This document shows, one piece after another, positions 18,874 through 27,409 of a DNA stretch of 64,000 bases. The stretch comes from Bacteroidetes bacterium SB0662_bin_6 (GTDB taxonomy: Bacteria > Bacteroidota > Rhodothermia > Rhodothermales > VXPQ01). Where the stretch lies: the NCBI GenBank assembly GCA_009839485.1, contig VXPQ01000011.1, positions 1 through 64,000 on the forward strand, in the 5' to 3' direction. Each line of letters starts with the position of its first letter. The first letter of the stretch is position 1. A program made the translations under genes and the position numbers. The notes beneath the pieces were generated by a model. The model had not been told where the DNA came from, did not search any database, and saw only the letters and a list, made by a program, of their open reading frames with translations.

Positions 18874-20191
18874 CCTCTTGCCTGTTCGAGGCGCTGTGTG
18901 TAGAAATATCTCCTGTCAATCGGGCCTCCACGGCACGGGCATGCGCCTCCAGCCCCTCCGCTCTCGCAAACGCGGCGATGCGTGCACCGGTTCTTGCCAG
19001 CCGCGCTTCCGTCCATGCAATGACGGACTGCCGGCGCAGAAAGTCCTCCACGCCCAGCGCCGACGCATACCGGGCGGTGCCGCCGGTAGGAAGCACATGG
19101 TTCGGACCGGCAAAATAATCACCTACCGGCTCCGGCGAGAAGGGCCCCATAAAGACAGCGCCCGCATGCCGGATCCGGGGAAGCAGCGCTTCGGGATCCC
19201 GCACAAGCAATTCAAGGTGCTCGGGTGCCAGTTCGTTGACTGCTTCCACCGCCTGATCCAGCGTATCGGTCACGATGCAGGCGCCGTAATCGGTAAGCGA
19301 AGCCTCGACGATCGCCCGCCGCGGCAAGGTTGCCGTCATCGCAGCGGCATGGCCGCGTACGGCTTCCGCCAATTCTGCATCCGGAGTCACCAGCACCGCG
19401 GAGGCCCGGGGGTCGTGTTCGGCTTGCGCAAGCAGATCGGCCGCCGCAAAACGCGGATCAGCCTCCGAGTCGGCCAGCACGACGATTTCGCTCGGCCCGG
19501 CCACCGAATCGATATCCACCATGCCGTAGACCTGCTTCTTGGCCGTCGCCACATAGGCGTTGCCGGGGCCTGTGATCTTGTCGACGCGCGGCACGGTCTC
19601 CGTCCCGAAAGCAAACATGGCAATAGCCTGGGCTCCCCCCGCTGCGAATACGTGATCGACGCCGAGAACATGGGCCGCCGCGAGCACAAGCGGGTGCGGC
19701 AACCCGTCCGGCCCGGGCGGCGATGCGAGGTACAGATGCTCTACGCCCGCAACCTGCGCCGGAATGACATTCATCAGCACACTGGACGGATACGCCGCCG
19801 TGCCGCCGGGGACGTACACCCCCGCCCTTTCGATCGGTACGTACCGCTGCCCCAGTCCGGCGCCGTCTTCTTCCGTATCGAACCAGGACGCCCGAAGTTG
19901 CTTCTCATGGAACCGCCGGATGTTGTCTGCGGCTTCGACAAGGATACCGCGCAGCGCATCATCCAAACGGGCATGGGCCTCGGCAAGACGAGCAACATCC
20001 ACGCGCAAGGAAGCGGAACGCACCCCATCGAACCGTTCCGTATAATCGAGGACCGCCGCATCGCCCCGCGAACGGACTTCCTCCACGATACGACGTACCG
20101 CCTCATCGATCCGGTCGCCGAACAAGGCGCTGCGACCGAAAAGGCGTTCCAGTTTTTCCCGGCGCTCGCAAAAAGGTACGACAGGAAGCAT
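18848..20191 (-). CDS. hisD: Histidinol dehydrogenase
   Basis: Zinc- and NAD-dependent oxidation of histidinol to histidine, the last step of the pathway. The chain contains V-P-G-G-T-A-A-Y-P-S-S-V-L-M, the G-P-G-N-A-Y-V-A-x-A-K-K motif, A-G-P-S-E-I, E-H-L-E and N-H-V-L-P-T-G-G-T-A. About 447 residues from the ATG at 20191, slightly longer than the usual 430. The start was chosen because upstream residues are unlike the family. It is followed by hisC and the BFN gene in overlapping order. Confidence 0.97.
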   Translation of the reverse strand: MLPVVPFCERREKLERLFGRSALFGDRIDEAVRRIVEEVRSRGDAAVLDYTERFDGVRSASLRVDVARLAEAHARLDDALRGILVEAADNIRRFHEKQLRASWFDTEEDGAGLGQRYVPIERAGVYVPGGTAAYPSSVLMNVIPAQVAGVEHLYLASPPGPDGLPHPLVLAAAHVLGVDHVFAAGGAQAIAMFAFGTETVPRVDKITGPGNAYVATAKKQVYGMVDIDSVAGPSEIVVLADSEADPRFAAADLLAQAEHDPRASAVLVTPDAELAEAVRGHAAAMTATLPRRAIVEASLTDYGACIVTDTLDQAVEAVNELAPEHLELLVRDPEALLPRIRHAGAVFMGPFSPEPVGDYFAGPNHVLPTGGTARYASALGVEDFLRRQSVIAWTEARLARTGARIAAFARAEGLEAHARAVEARLTGDISTHSASNRQEDEQADPHG

Positions 20192-20331
20192 GATGAGAAG
20201 AGAAAGGTTGCGTAAGGACTCAGCGTGCGGCGACCGAACAGCGCCGCCTGCCGGGGCCCCGTGCCCGTAACAGCAAAAGCCCTGCCGGTTCGAGCGACAG
20301 GGCTTTCCATGCAAGACCGTCTCCGCCCGTA

Positions 20332-20694
20332 TTAGCGGCGGTTCGTGCCTTCCGAGGAATGATCCCGGTCGTTGATACTGGTAAGCTCCGGCAGATTACG
20401 GAATTCGTATCCCGGGAGCCGCTCGTCGACCACATGCTTCACGACATCGTGCAGCGCCGTGATGAACTTGCCGAAATCCTCCTTGTAGAGGAAGATCTTA
20501 TGCTTTTCGTGTCGGGTTTCTGAAACGCGTTTGCTCTCCGTAATGGTTACGAAGAAATCCTCGCCCGACCGGGTCGTCTTGACATCGAAGTAATAGGTTC
20601 GTTTCCCTGCGGGGACTCGCCTCGAATAGATTTCATCGCGGTGCGAATACATATCTACCTGGCCGTCCCGTCCAATCAACTCGTCGTTCGTCAC
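20332..20694 (-). CDS. DUF3276 PUR-like nucleic-acid-binding protein
   Basis: 120 residues with the DUF3276 core: I-Y-S-R-R-V-P-A-G-K-R-T-Y-Y-F-D-V-K, then F-F-V-T-I-T-E-S-K-R, K-H-K-I-F-L-Y-K-E-D-F and a helical C-terminus. This is the small PUR-alpha-like family of Bacteroidota and spirochaetes, which binds single-stranded DNA or RNA. The start drawn is a GTG; an ATG at 20652 gives a 106-residue form that begins nearer the conserved core. A putative promoter lies about 115 bp upstream. Confidence 0.9.
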   Translation of the reverse strand: MTNDELIGRDGQVDMYSHRDEIYSRRVPAGKRTYYFDVKTTRSGEDFFVTITESKRVSETRHEKHKIFLYKEDFGKFITALHDVVKHVVDERLPGYEFRNLPELTSINDRDHSSEGTNRR

Positions 20695-20809
20695 GTGCTC
20701 AGCGTACGTTTGTTTATAGGATATCGATGGTGATCAATGGGGCCGGCGGTACAACACACAACAGCACAACCCCCTGCATACGGCATTCACCTTGCGGAAA
20801 ATCCGACCG

Positions 20810-20842
20810 CAAAATATAACGATCTTGTGAACCCGGAGACAA
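20810..20842 (-). promoter_or_regulatory. Possible Bacteroidota-type promoter for the DUF3276 gene
   Basis: Read on the minus strand, TTG (20842-20840) is followed after 21 bp by TATATTTTG (20818-20810). This is near the -33 TTTG / -7 TAnnTTTG pattern with one extra T. It is in the recX-DUF3276 gap, upstream of the DUF3276 start. Assigned by eye. Confidence 0.35.
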
Positions 20843-20869
20843 TTTTTTGTGTTCCCGCGTCCGGCATGG

Positions 20870-21541
20870 CTACGCTTGCCGATCCGTTTCACGTGCAAGA
20901 TCAAACACCACACGGCGCGCCAGATCGAAAGGATACCCCCGGCGCACGAGATAATCGCAAACCTTCTTTTTTCGCTTCATGGGATCCGGCTCTCCCGACA
21001 GTCGCTCCCACCACGTTCTCCCCACCTCCACCGCACGGTCCGCAAGGGCATCCTGCTCAACGAACACGGCGTCCAGTGCAGCCTCCAGTACGGCAGGCGC
21101 CACACCCTTCCGCAGCAGATCGGCGCGCACGCGTACGGGGCCATGCCCTTCCTGACGGAACCGGCGTTCGGCAAACGCCTCCGCAAATGCCCGATCGTCG
21201 AGCAGGCCCGACGCACGCAGGCCCCCGACCACTTCATCTGCGATTTCTTCAGAATATGTCTTGCGCAACCGGCGTCGGACCTCCGCAGCCGTCCGGTCCC
21301 GGTAGGCCATATAACGCAACGCGAGCACTCGCGCCTTGAGCACAAGGTCCTGCCGGACCATCCGCACCTGCTCCTCGACGCCGAGCGATTTTCCTTTCGC
21401 CAGTCCGAATTCGAGGACCACATCCTGGTGCAGAGAGAAGGCAAACCGGCCGTCAATATGCACGGAAACGCGCTCGGGGGATTTGTCCAGCGCCCGCAGC
21501 AACGTAATGCTTCCCGACCGGAATTCGATATCCTGCGTCAT
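20870..21541 (-). CDS. recX: Regulatory protein RecX
   Basis: 223 residues of three-helix repeats that bind and inhibit RecA filaments. The typical pattern is visible: A-L-R-Y-M-A-Y-R-D-R-T-A-A-E-V-R-R-R-L, then L-L-D-D-R-A-F-A-E-A-F, then V-C-D-Y-L-V-R-R-G-Y-P-F near the C-terminus. An N-terminal beta-rich extension (S-V-H-I-D-G-R-F-A-F-S-L) is common in Bacteroidota RecX. recA is not in the window. It starts 12 bp after the DUF4249 stop. Confidence 0.93.
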   Translation of the reverse strand: MTQDIEFRSGSITLLRALDKSPERVSVHIDGRFAFSLHQDVVLEFGLAKGKSLGVEEQVRMVRQDLVLKARVLALRYMAYRDRTAAEVRRRLRKTYSEEIADEVVGGLRASGLLDDRAFAEAFAERRFRQEGHGPVRVRADLLRKGVAPAVLEAALDAVFVEQDALADRAVEVGRTWWERLSGEPDPMKRKKKVCDYLVRRGYPFDLARRVVFDLARETDRQA

Positions 21542-21553
21542 GGCCGGTCTGAA

Positions 21554-22495
21554 TCACTGCGGCGACGGAAACGCTCCACCCGTCCTGTCCACCTGCACAT
21601 GAACCGAATCGACGGAGACTGCCGCAAAGATGCCGATCCCCCCTTGCACGCCGGAAACAGGTTCGCGCTGGTCGGGATCGTCCCTGCTCGCGGCAAACCG
21701 GGCATAATCCGGCCCGGATCGCACCAGCGAAACGCGCAGGCCATGTTCCGGCAACGGATCGCCTTCCTCAGGTACGCTGACGGCATACACCCCGGTCCAG
21801 GTCTTGCGTTCCGCGCTGATTTCCTGCGTTTGCTCTCTGAACACCTCGTCGGAACGAAGAAACAGATCCACAATGGGAGAAGAAAACGTGGTGAAAGGCT
21901 GCAACTGCGCCCGCACCCAGGACTCTTCCTGAAAAAATCCCGCCTCCGGCGCAGCCCATTCGATCGTGGCCTCGATCGGATATATGTACCCGGTGTAGGC
22001 GCCGGTCGCCAGAGTGTCCGACAACGCCAGGGAGTCGAGCAGCACCGCCGAAACGGGTTCCTCCGGGATTTCGAACGATACGGCAAGGATTTCTATTTCG
22101 GGCGGAACGACGCCATTCGCCTCAACCACGGCATCCCTCCAGACCGCGCTGAATGAGAACACGTCGCCGGCAGCCGCAACCCCGGCGCCGTTTCCCTCGG
22201 GCAGATATCGGCCCGACTGCCCCGGATCCGGCGTATACCGGACCAACTTATCCCCCAGCCTCATCTCCACAGCAGCGTCCGAAACGGCGGCTTGCGCAGC
22301 ATCGTAGGGCTGCCGGGGCGACAAGGTCCGGTGTACGAACACAGGTTGGAGAGGCTGCCCGGAATTGAGGAATCCTTCCACCACGACCTGCGCCTCGTCA
22401 ACCGGAGCCACCGTATCGCACCCCGCCGCTGCAAAGCATGCGCACAGCATGCCTGCAAACACCAGCCTCACGCTATGGATCGCCTGCGGCTTCAT
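21554..22495 (-). CDS. DUF4249 lipoprotein partner of a TonB receptor
   Basis: 313 residues with a lipoprotein signal (F-A-A-A-G-C, Cys26), then V-V-V-E-G-F-L-N-S-G-Q-P-L, the DUF4249 opening strand, and beta-rich sequence to the end. In Bacteroidota these lipoproteins are encoded directly after a TonB-dependent receptor, as here: its ATG overlaps the receptor stop (ATGA). It probably sits on the outer membrane and helps capture the ligand of that receptor. The ligand is unknown. Confidence 0.85.
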   Translation of the reverse strand: MKPQAIHSVRLVFAGMLCACFAAAGCDTVAPVDEAQVVVEGFLNSGQPLQPVFVHRTLSPRQPYDAAQAAVSDAAVEMRLGDKLVRYTPDPGQSGRYLPEGNGAGVAAAGDVFSFSAVWRDAVVEANGVVPPEIEILAVSFEIPEEPVSAVLLDSLALSDTLATGAYTGYIYPIEATIEWAAPEAGFFQEESWVRAQLQPFTTFSSPIVDLFLRSDEVFREQTQEISAERKTWTGVYAVSVPEEGDPLPEHGLRVSLVRSGPDYARFAASRDDPDQREPVSGVQGGIGIFAAVSVDSVHVQVDRTGGAFPSPQ

Positions 22496-25143
22496 AATTG
22501 CATCCTGATTTCGAACAGGGGCAGGATGGGCAGACCGCGGCGGTTCTGCACCTCCATACCCTGCTCCGAAGGAAGGTACTGCCGCGCTGTTACATTGCGC
22601 CGATTGGTCACGTTGTACAGGTGCAGACGGGCAAGCCAGAACGCGCCCAGCACCCGGAAGCTGCGCTCCGCGGCTATGTCCATCCGGAAATAGGGCGGCA
22701 ATCGCCCGTTGTTCAGAAACGGACGGTACAAATACCGGGTCGTTTCGTCGAGCGGATCGCCTATGGCGTACTGCGCCACAGGCACCGTCGTCGGGTAGCC
22801 GCTGCGCGCCTCCAGAATGGAGGTTACCCGCCATTTCCCGATTTCCCGGGCAACGAGAGCCCCAAAAGATCGGGGCACGTCATATCGGGACGGCCGGAAC
22901 GAGGTTTCTCCCAACGCCTCCGAGCGTGTCAGAGATCTTCCCCCTGCATAGTTCAGGCGAACGGACCAGGGCCCTCGGTCGGCGACTGCGGAAAGTTCAA
23001 CCCCGTACGCCCGCGCTTCTCCCCTCACATACTGCCCGAGCAATTCGCCCACATCGATCCCCGGCCCCACCAGTTCATTTTTATTGCGAAACTCATCCTC
23101 CGGCAGCAGGACATCCGTTACATAACGCCAGTACATATCCCCATGCAGGGTCAGCCCCCGCAAGGGCCTGCTCTCGAGCCCCATCGATCCCTGGTACCCG
23201 GAAGACGGCGCAATATCTTCACTTGCCGGAATCCAGCGGCTAGTCACGAGATCGTACGTAAAGGCATAGCGGTCGCGCAATCTGTGGAGATATTGCATGG
23301 TCCGGCCGACGCCGGCCCGCAGGCGAAGCCGCCGGGGATCCATGACATGCTCAAGCGCGAGGCTCGGGCTGACATCCGTGCGAAACTCGGCTCCGAACAC
23401 ATTCAGGCGCACTCCCGGATGAATGATCCAGCGCTCGTTCAATTGCCACACATCCTGCGCATACACGGCCAGTTCGGGCTCCGCCGCTTCGTTTTCCTGC
23501 GCATGCCGGTCGACCGTTCCCGCCGAGCGGCGGATCACCGCATCGAGCGATGAGGAAAAATCGCGCACACCGGCTTGCAAACCTACCTTTATCCGGTGGG
23601 AAACGGATTGAAAATATTCAATGTCCAGCTTCATCCCCGCGTCCCGCAGGTCCACCCGGTAGTCGGACTGCATGACCGCCGAGATCGTCGGGCGCAGCAA
23701 GGTGCTCTCGCGTGCCCGGTAGGTGGACAGATACGCTGTTCCCGTCGCGAAAAGGCGCTCGGAAAACAGATGCTGGTATCTTGCGCTGACCAACTGATTC
23801 CGCCACTCCTGAGCCACCTCGAAGAAAAGGTCCGCCGGGCGAAGCCAGGACGAGAAATCCAGCGACAAATCGAACGGCAGGCGCAGGTCGAGCTCATCGC
23901 CCCCGCGATAATAACTGATCGATAATCGATCCGCGCTCCCGAACCGGTGCGTGTACTTGGCGCTCGCGTCGTAGAAATGGTATCCCGTGCGGAGCGTGTC
24001 CCGGCGGCCGTCCGCATTTTCTACGGGGTGCTCGCGTCCGATAATCTTGTCGAGATAGGACCTGCGCGCCGCCGCCATGAACGAACTGTTGGCGGTCACC
24101 GGCGACTCGATCACCATACGCCCGCTGAGCGGACTCACCGCCATGAACACCCCGGGTTCCTGCTGTGACCCGTCCTTCATCTGCGCATCCAGGACCGACG
24201 ATATCCTCCCCCCGTATTCCACGGGAAAAGAGCCCCGGTACAGCTTGATATCCTTGAATGTCTCGGTCTGGAAGATGGAAATGAGGCTGAATGCGTGCCA
24301 GGGATGATACACAGGCGCTCCGTCGAGCATATAGAGATTCTGATCGGGAGAAGCCCCGCGAATCAGCATGCCGCCGTGGAGTTCGCCCGCTTTGCGTATA
24401 CCCGGAAACCGCTGAAGGGCCTGGAACAGGTCCGATTCCCCGGGGAAGGACGGAAGCCTTTCGAGGCGGCGAACCGATTCCCTGAGCAGACCCGGCGAAG
24501 CTGCGCCCACCGCATAGTCCGCGCGTTCGTCTTCCACGACAATGCCGCCTCCTTCCAGCGCTACAGGGACAAGGGGCACGATAACCGGCAAGGGGGTCTC
24601 CGCAATCCGCCGCTCCCCGGTCGTATATCCCAAAAAGGAAGCCTGCACGGCATAATCGCCCGGAGGCAGGGAAGACAGCGCAAAATACCCGGCATTGTTC
24701 GTCACTGCGCCAATGCGCAGTTCGGAAAGGTAGATGTGCGCACCCGGCAGCGCTTCGCCGGTTTCCCGGTCGATCACGAATCCGCGCAACGTCCACCGGC
24801 GTGCGGTTCCCGCCCCGTCGGCGACGGAAGCACGCACTACAACGTATTGCCTGCGGCGCACGCGCTGCGCTTCAAGCGTTGCCGGCCTGAGCACGCACGC
24901 AAGGGCATCCTCGACAGACGATCCTTCGTACGTGCAGGTCGTGTTCCGGTCCAGGACCAACGCTTCCGAGAACACGATATCGACGCCCGCCTGATCCCGC
25001 ACACTCAGCAGCGCATCCCGCAGCGGCGTTTCTTCGACCTCGACGCGGATGGTTTGCCCCACCGCCGGGAGCGACAAAAGCAGAAAGAGGAATATGACCG
25101 ACAGCCTGCGCACGCCCCAAAATACCGATTTACCCTCGGACAC
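22492..25143 (-). CDS. TonB-dependent receptor with STN signalling domain
   Basis: 883 residues. Order: signal peptide (to V-G-Q), STN/secretin-TonB short domain (about residues 30-105; V-E-V-E-E-T-P-L-R-D-A-L), carboxypeptidase-regulatory-like domain (G-F-V-I-D-R-E-T-G-E-A-L-P-G-A), plug domain (I-R-G-A-S-P-D-Q-N-L-Y-M-L-D-G-A) and a 22-strand-type barrel. The STN domain and the upstream FecR and sigma genes mark it as a signal-transducing outer-membrane transporter of the FecA kind. The start is GTG with GGAGG just upstream. The ligand is not resolvable. Confidence 0.92.
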   Translation of the reverse strand: MSEGKSVFWGVRRLSVIFLFLLLSLPAVGQTIRVEVEETPLRDALLSVRDQAGVDIVFSEALVLDRNTTCTYEGSSVEDALACVLRPATLEAQRVRRRQYVVVRASVADGAGTARRWTLRGFVIDRETGEALPGAHIYLSELRIGAVTNNAGYFALSSLPPGDYAVQASFLGYTTGERRIAETPLPVIVPLVPVALEGGGIVVEDERADYAVGAASPGLLRESVRRLERLPSFPGESDLFQALQRFPGIRKAGELHGGMLIRGASPDQNLYMLDGAPVYHPWHAFSLISIFQTETFKDIKLYRGSFPVEYGGRISSVLDAQMKDGSQQEPGVFMAVSPLSGRMVIESPVTANSSFMAAARRSYLDKIIGREHPVENADGRRDTLRTGYHFYDASAKYTHRFGSADRLSISYYRGGDELDLRLPFDLSLDFSSWLRPADLFFEVAQEWRNQLVSARYQHLFSERLFATGTAYLSTYRARESTLLRPTISAVMQSDYRVDLRDAGMKLDIEYFQSVSHRIKVGLQAGVRDFSSSLDAVIRRSAGTVDRHAQENEAAEPELAVYAQDVWQLNERWIIHPGVRLNVFGAEFRTDVSPSLALEHVMDPRRLRLRAGVGRTMQYLHRLRDRYAFTYDLVTSRWIPASEDIAPSSGYQGSMGLESRPLRGLTLHGDMYWRYVTDVLLPEDEFRNKNELVGPGIDVGELLGQYVRGEARAYGVELSAVADRGPWSVRLNYAGGRSLTRSEALGETSFRPSRYDVPRSFGALVAREIGKWRVTSILEARSGYPTTVPVAQYAIGDPLDETTRYLYRPFLNNGRLPPYFRMDIAAERSFRVLGAFWLARLHLYNVTNRRNVTARQYLPSEQGMEVQNRRGLPILPLFEIRMQL

Positions 25144-25230
25144 GCCCTCCGGAATCGGACAGAGAGAAAGCCCCGTGCGTCCGGGAAAGGCGCAAAAAGA
25201 GAGTACCGGAAAAGTGCGCCGGGGTTCGCG

Positions 25231-26475
25231 TCAGCGCAAAGATGTGAGGTGGTATCCCTCGCTGCCGTCTTCGGATTCGGTCTTGTCCGTTTCGACGGCG
25301 GCGCCTATCGCCATGGCTACGATGTCCAGCGTTCCGGCAAGCGATTCCTCCTGTGCAAACCGGCCGGTCACCCGCTCGTCGAGCAACGCCTCATCCGCCG
25401 AAATATCGACCCCGTAGTGCCCGGAAAGCAGGGGAAGGATGTCGCGCACCGGCGTAGCGTGAAATACGAACAGGCCCGTCCATGCGAGGTGTTCGTGGAT
25501 CCGTACGAATACAGGGTCCGAAGGAACGCCTGCTGACGTCATACGGCTCATCTGGCCGGGAGCAAGCAGAACCGCCTTGTCCGGGGCCCGCCGGCCGCTC
25601 AATCGCAGACTACCCTCTACCAGGACGACTTCCGTGCCATCCCCGGCGGTACGCGCGCCGAAGGACGTGCCGAGGACCGTCACCTGCGCATCCGGCGTAA
25701 CGAGCAGGAATCGGTCGGTACCCGGGATAATGTCGAAAAGGGCGCGCCCCTCGAATTCGACGCGCCGCTGCCCGCCTTCGACCATCGCACCGGACGCATA
25801 GGTCAGACGCGAATCATCCAGCAGGCGTACGCTGGAGCCGTCCGGCAAGGCAACCGTTCGCACTTCGGCGACGGCAGTCCGGACCGTAACTGTATCCGGG
25901 TCAACCGGGAACAGGAAAAACACAAGCGTTGCGAGGACGGCTGCGGCAGCCACGCCGATTCCTGCCTGCAAAACGCGGCGTTTGGAAGAAGGCGCTTGCG
26001 CCGGAACCCGCCGGGAGGGGATGCGATCCCTGCGGACAGGTCGAATAGAGCGGGAAGAAGATACACGGGGCGAAGCAGGCGCTTCCCCAACGGACGCCTC
26101 CGTAAACCACGCCGCCCAGTGCGCCTCGAAATCCTGCATGTCGTTGCGAATGACGCTCGCTACAGCCGCGAGCCCGGAACTATCTGCAAGAATTTGCCGA
26201 AATGCAGGGGCAATCTCTTCGACACGCATTCGTTCGGAATCGGTCAGCGCAGCCGCTCGCCCGCTCTCGTGCAGCACGAACAGAACAAACTGTTCCGGAT
26301 CCGCCGAGGCTTCGCCCATTTCGCGAACCAGCGAAGCGCGTACGGCACACCATTTCCGGAGGAGCGCAGCGGCAGCAGGATCGGAAGCCAGAATATCTTG
26401 CAATTCCATGGCCCGCTCCGGGGTCAGGTCGCGATACAAAGCGATCGCATCAATATGTTCAAACGGCGCAGGCAC
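25231..26475 (-). CDS. FecR-family anti-sigma regulator
   Basis: 414 residues: N-terminal cytoplasmic helical region (anti-sigma part), one transmembrane helix near residue 165-185 (A-A-A-V-L-A-T-L-V-F-F-L-F), then the periplasmic FecR domain (V-R-T-V-A-L-P-D-G-S-S-V-R-L, V-E-F-E-G-R-A-L-F-D-I) and a C-terminal STN-like segment (V-R-D-I-L-P-L-L-S-G-H-Y-G-V). It should hold the adjacent ECF sigma factor and release it when the receptor binds its ligand. The start is GTG; no upstream in-frame start was found. Confidence 0.9.
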   Translation of the reverse strand: MPAPFEHIDAIALYRDLTPERAMELQDILASDPAAAALLRKWCAVRASLVREMGEASADPEQFVLFVLHESGRAAALTDSERMRVEEIAPAFRQILADSSGLAAVASVIRNDMQDFEAHWAAWFTEASVGEAPASPRVSSSRSIRPVRRDRIPSRRVPAQAPSSKRRVLQAGIGVAAAAVLATLVFFLFPVDPDTVTVRTAVAEVRTVALPDGSSVRLLDDSRLTYASGAMVEGGQRRVEFEGRALFDIIPGTDRFLLVTPDAQVTVLGTSFGARTAGDGTEVVLVEGSLRLSGRRAPDKAVLLAPGQMSRMTSAGVPSDPVFVRIHEHLAWTGLFVFHATPVRDILPLLSGHYGVDISADEALLDERVTGRFAQEESLAGTLDIVAMAIGAAVETDKTESEDGSEGYHLTSLR

Positions 26476-26575
26476 GAAAACATCCGGGCATAGAGCGGTG
26501 CGTTGACATTATGTTAAGCCGCTGTGGAGACCGAAAAAGTAACGCCTCGTCCAAAAGAAAAAGGCATACGGCGAA

Positions 26576-27115
26576 TTATGCGCCGCCGGATTCTCCGAGT
26601 GTTTTGCGCAGTTTGCGGAGCGCTCGTTTCACCTGCATCTTCACGGCAGCTTCCGTCATATCGAGCGACCGCGCGATTTCCGCATACCGATAGCCGTATT
26701 CGCGCATTTCCAGAATCGTACGGGCCTTTTCACTCAGGAGATCGAGCGCCCGCTCGGCATCGATGCGTACGCCCGCCCCCGGAATCGCTTCACTCCATCT
26801 CGATAATGCATCCGGGCCGGCAAGGTATTCCCGGGGGGCATACCGTCCCCGGTAGTAGTCCTGGGTTTCGAACACCGCCGCTTTCATGACAAAAGCCTGT
26901 AACCGGTCCGGCTCATGCAGGTCCGGGAGGCTCCGGTGGAGGCGCAGGAGCGTGTTCTGCACCAGATCGTCTACCTCCGCCCGCTGCCCGATCCGCGATA
27001 CGAACCAGGCGCGAAGCATGGGATCGAGCCGTCTGACGATTGCCTCGAACGCCGCTTCGTCGCCTTCCTGCGCTTGCCGGACGAGTGCGGCGTCTATGAG
27101 ACGATTCCCGGACAA
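26576..27115 (-). CDS. ECF-type RNA polymerase sigma factor
   Basis: 179 residues with region 2 (A-F-E-A-I-V-R-R-L-D-P-M-L-R, V-D-D-L-V-Q-N-T-L-L-R-L) and region 4 (L-S-E-K-A-R-T-I-L-E-M-R-E-Y-G-Y-R-Y-A-E-I-A-R-S-L). It is the likely partner of the FecR protein encoded next and probably directs the receptor operon. The only start in frame that gives a full region 2 is a TTG, which would limit its expression. Confidence 0.9.
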   Translation of the reverse strand: MSGNRLIDAALVRQAQEGDEAAFEAIVRRLDPMLRAWFVSRIGQRAEVDDLVQNTLLRLHRSLPDLHEPDRLQAFVMKAAVFETQDYYRGRYAPREYLAGPDALSRWSEAIPGAGVRIDAERALDLLSEKARTILEMREYGYRYAEIARSLDMTEAAVKMQVKRALRKLRKTLGESGGA

Positions 27116-27253
27116 ATCGAAAAATCCTGAAAAACGAGCGTGGAATGGCGAGGCGGAACAGCAAACAGAAGATAAGAACGAATTCGGGAGCGATCAGGCC
27201 GTCGTCGCCCCTTTCGGCAGCCCGCCACACTACCATCCACGAGGACAGCCACA

Positions 27254-27409
27254 TCAAGGCCGGTCCTTTTCGCCTGCGGAGTCATTGTTCCACATACTAC
27301 GCACCTTGTGGGCGTCTCTGACGCCGGTGACGAACGCCACGACAAGCGTAACCGCAAGCCCGACCACAAACGCAATCCCGACAAAAATGACGATCTCTGT
27401 GATGCTCAT
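27254..27409 (-). CDS. 51-residue single-pass membrane protein
   Basis: The ATG overlaps the stop codon of the large T9SS protein in a TAATG arrangement, which implies coupled translation. Sequence: M-S-I-T-E-I-V-I-F-V, then a continuous hydrophobic helix of about 25 residues, then V-R-D-A-H-K-V-R-S-M-W-N-N and a charged tail ending D-R-P. No homologue is recognised. The N-out/C-in charge balance suggests an inner-membrane protein with a short cytoplasmic tail. It lies between the secreted protein gene and the ECF sigma factor. Confidence 0.65.
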   Translation of the reverse strand: MSITEIVIFVGIAFVVGLAVTLVVAFVTGVRDAHKVRSMWNNDSAGEKDRP

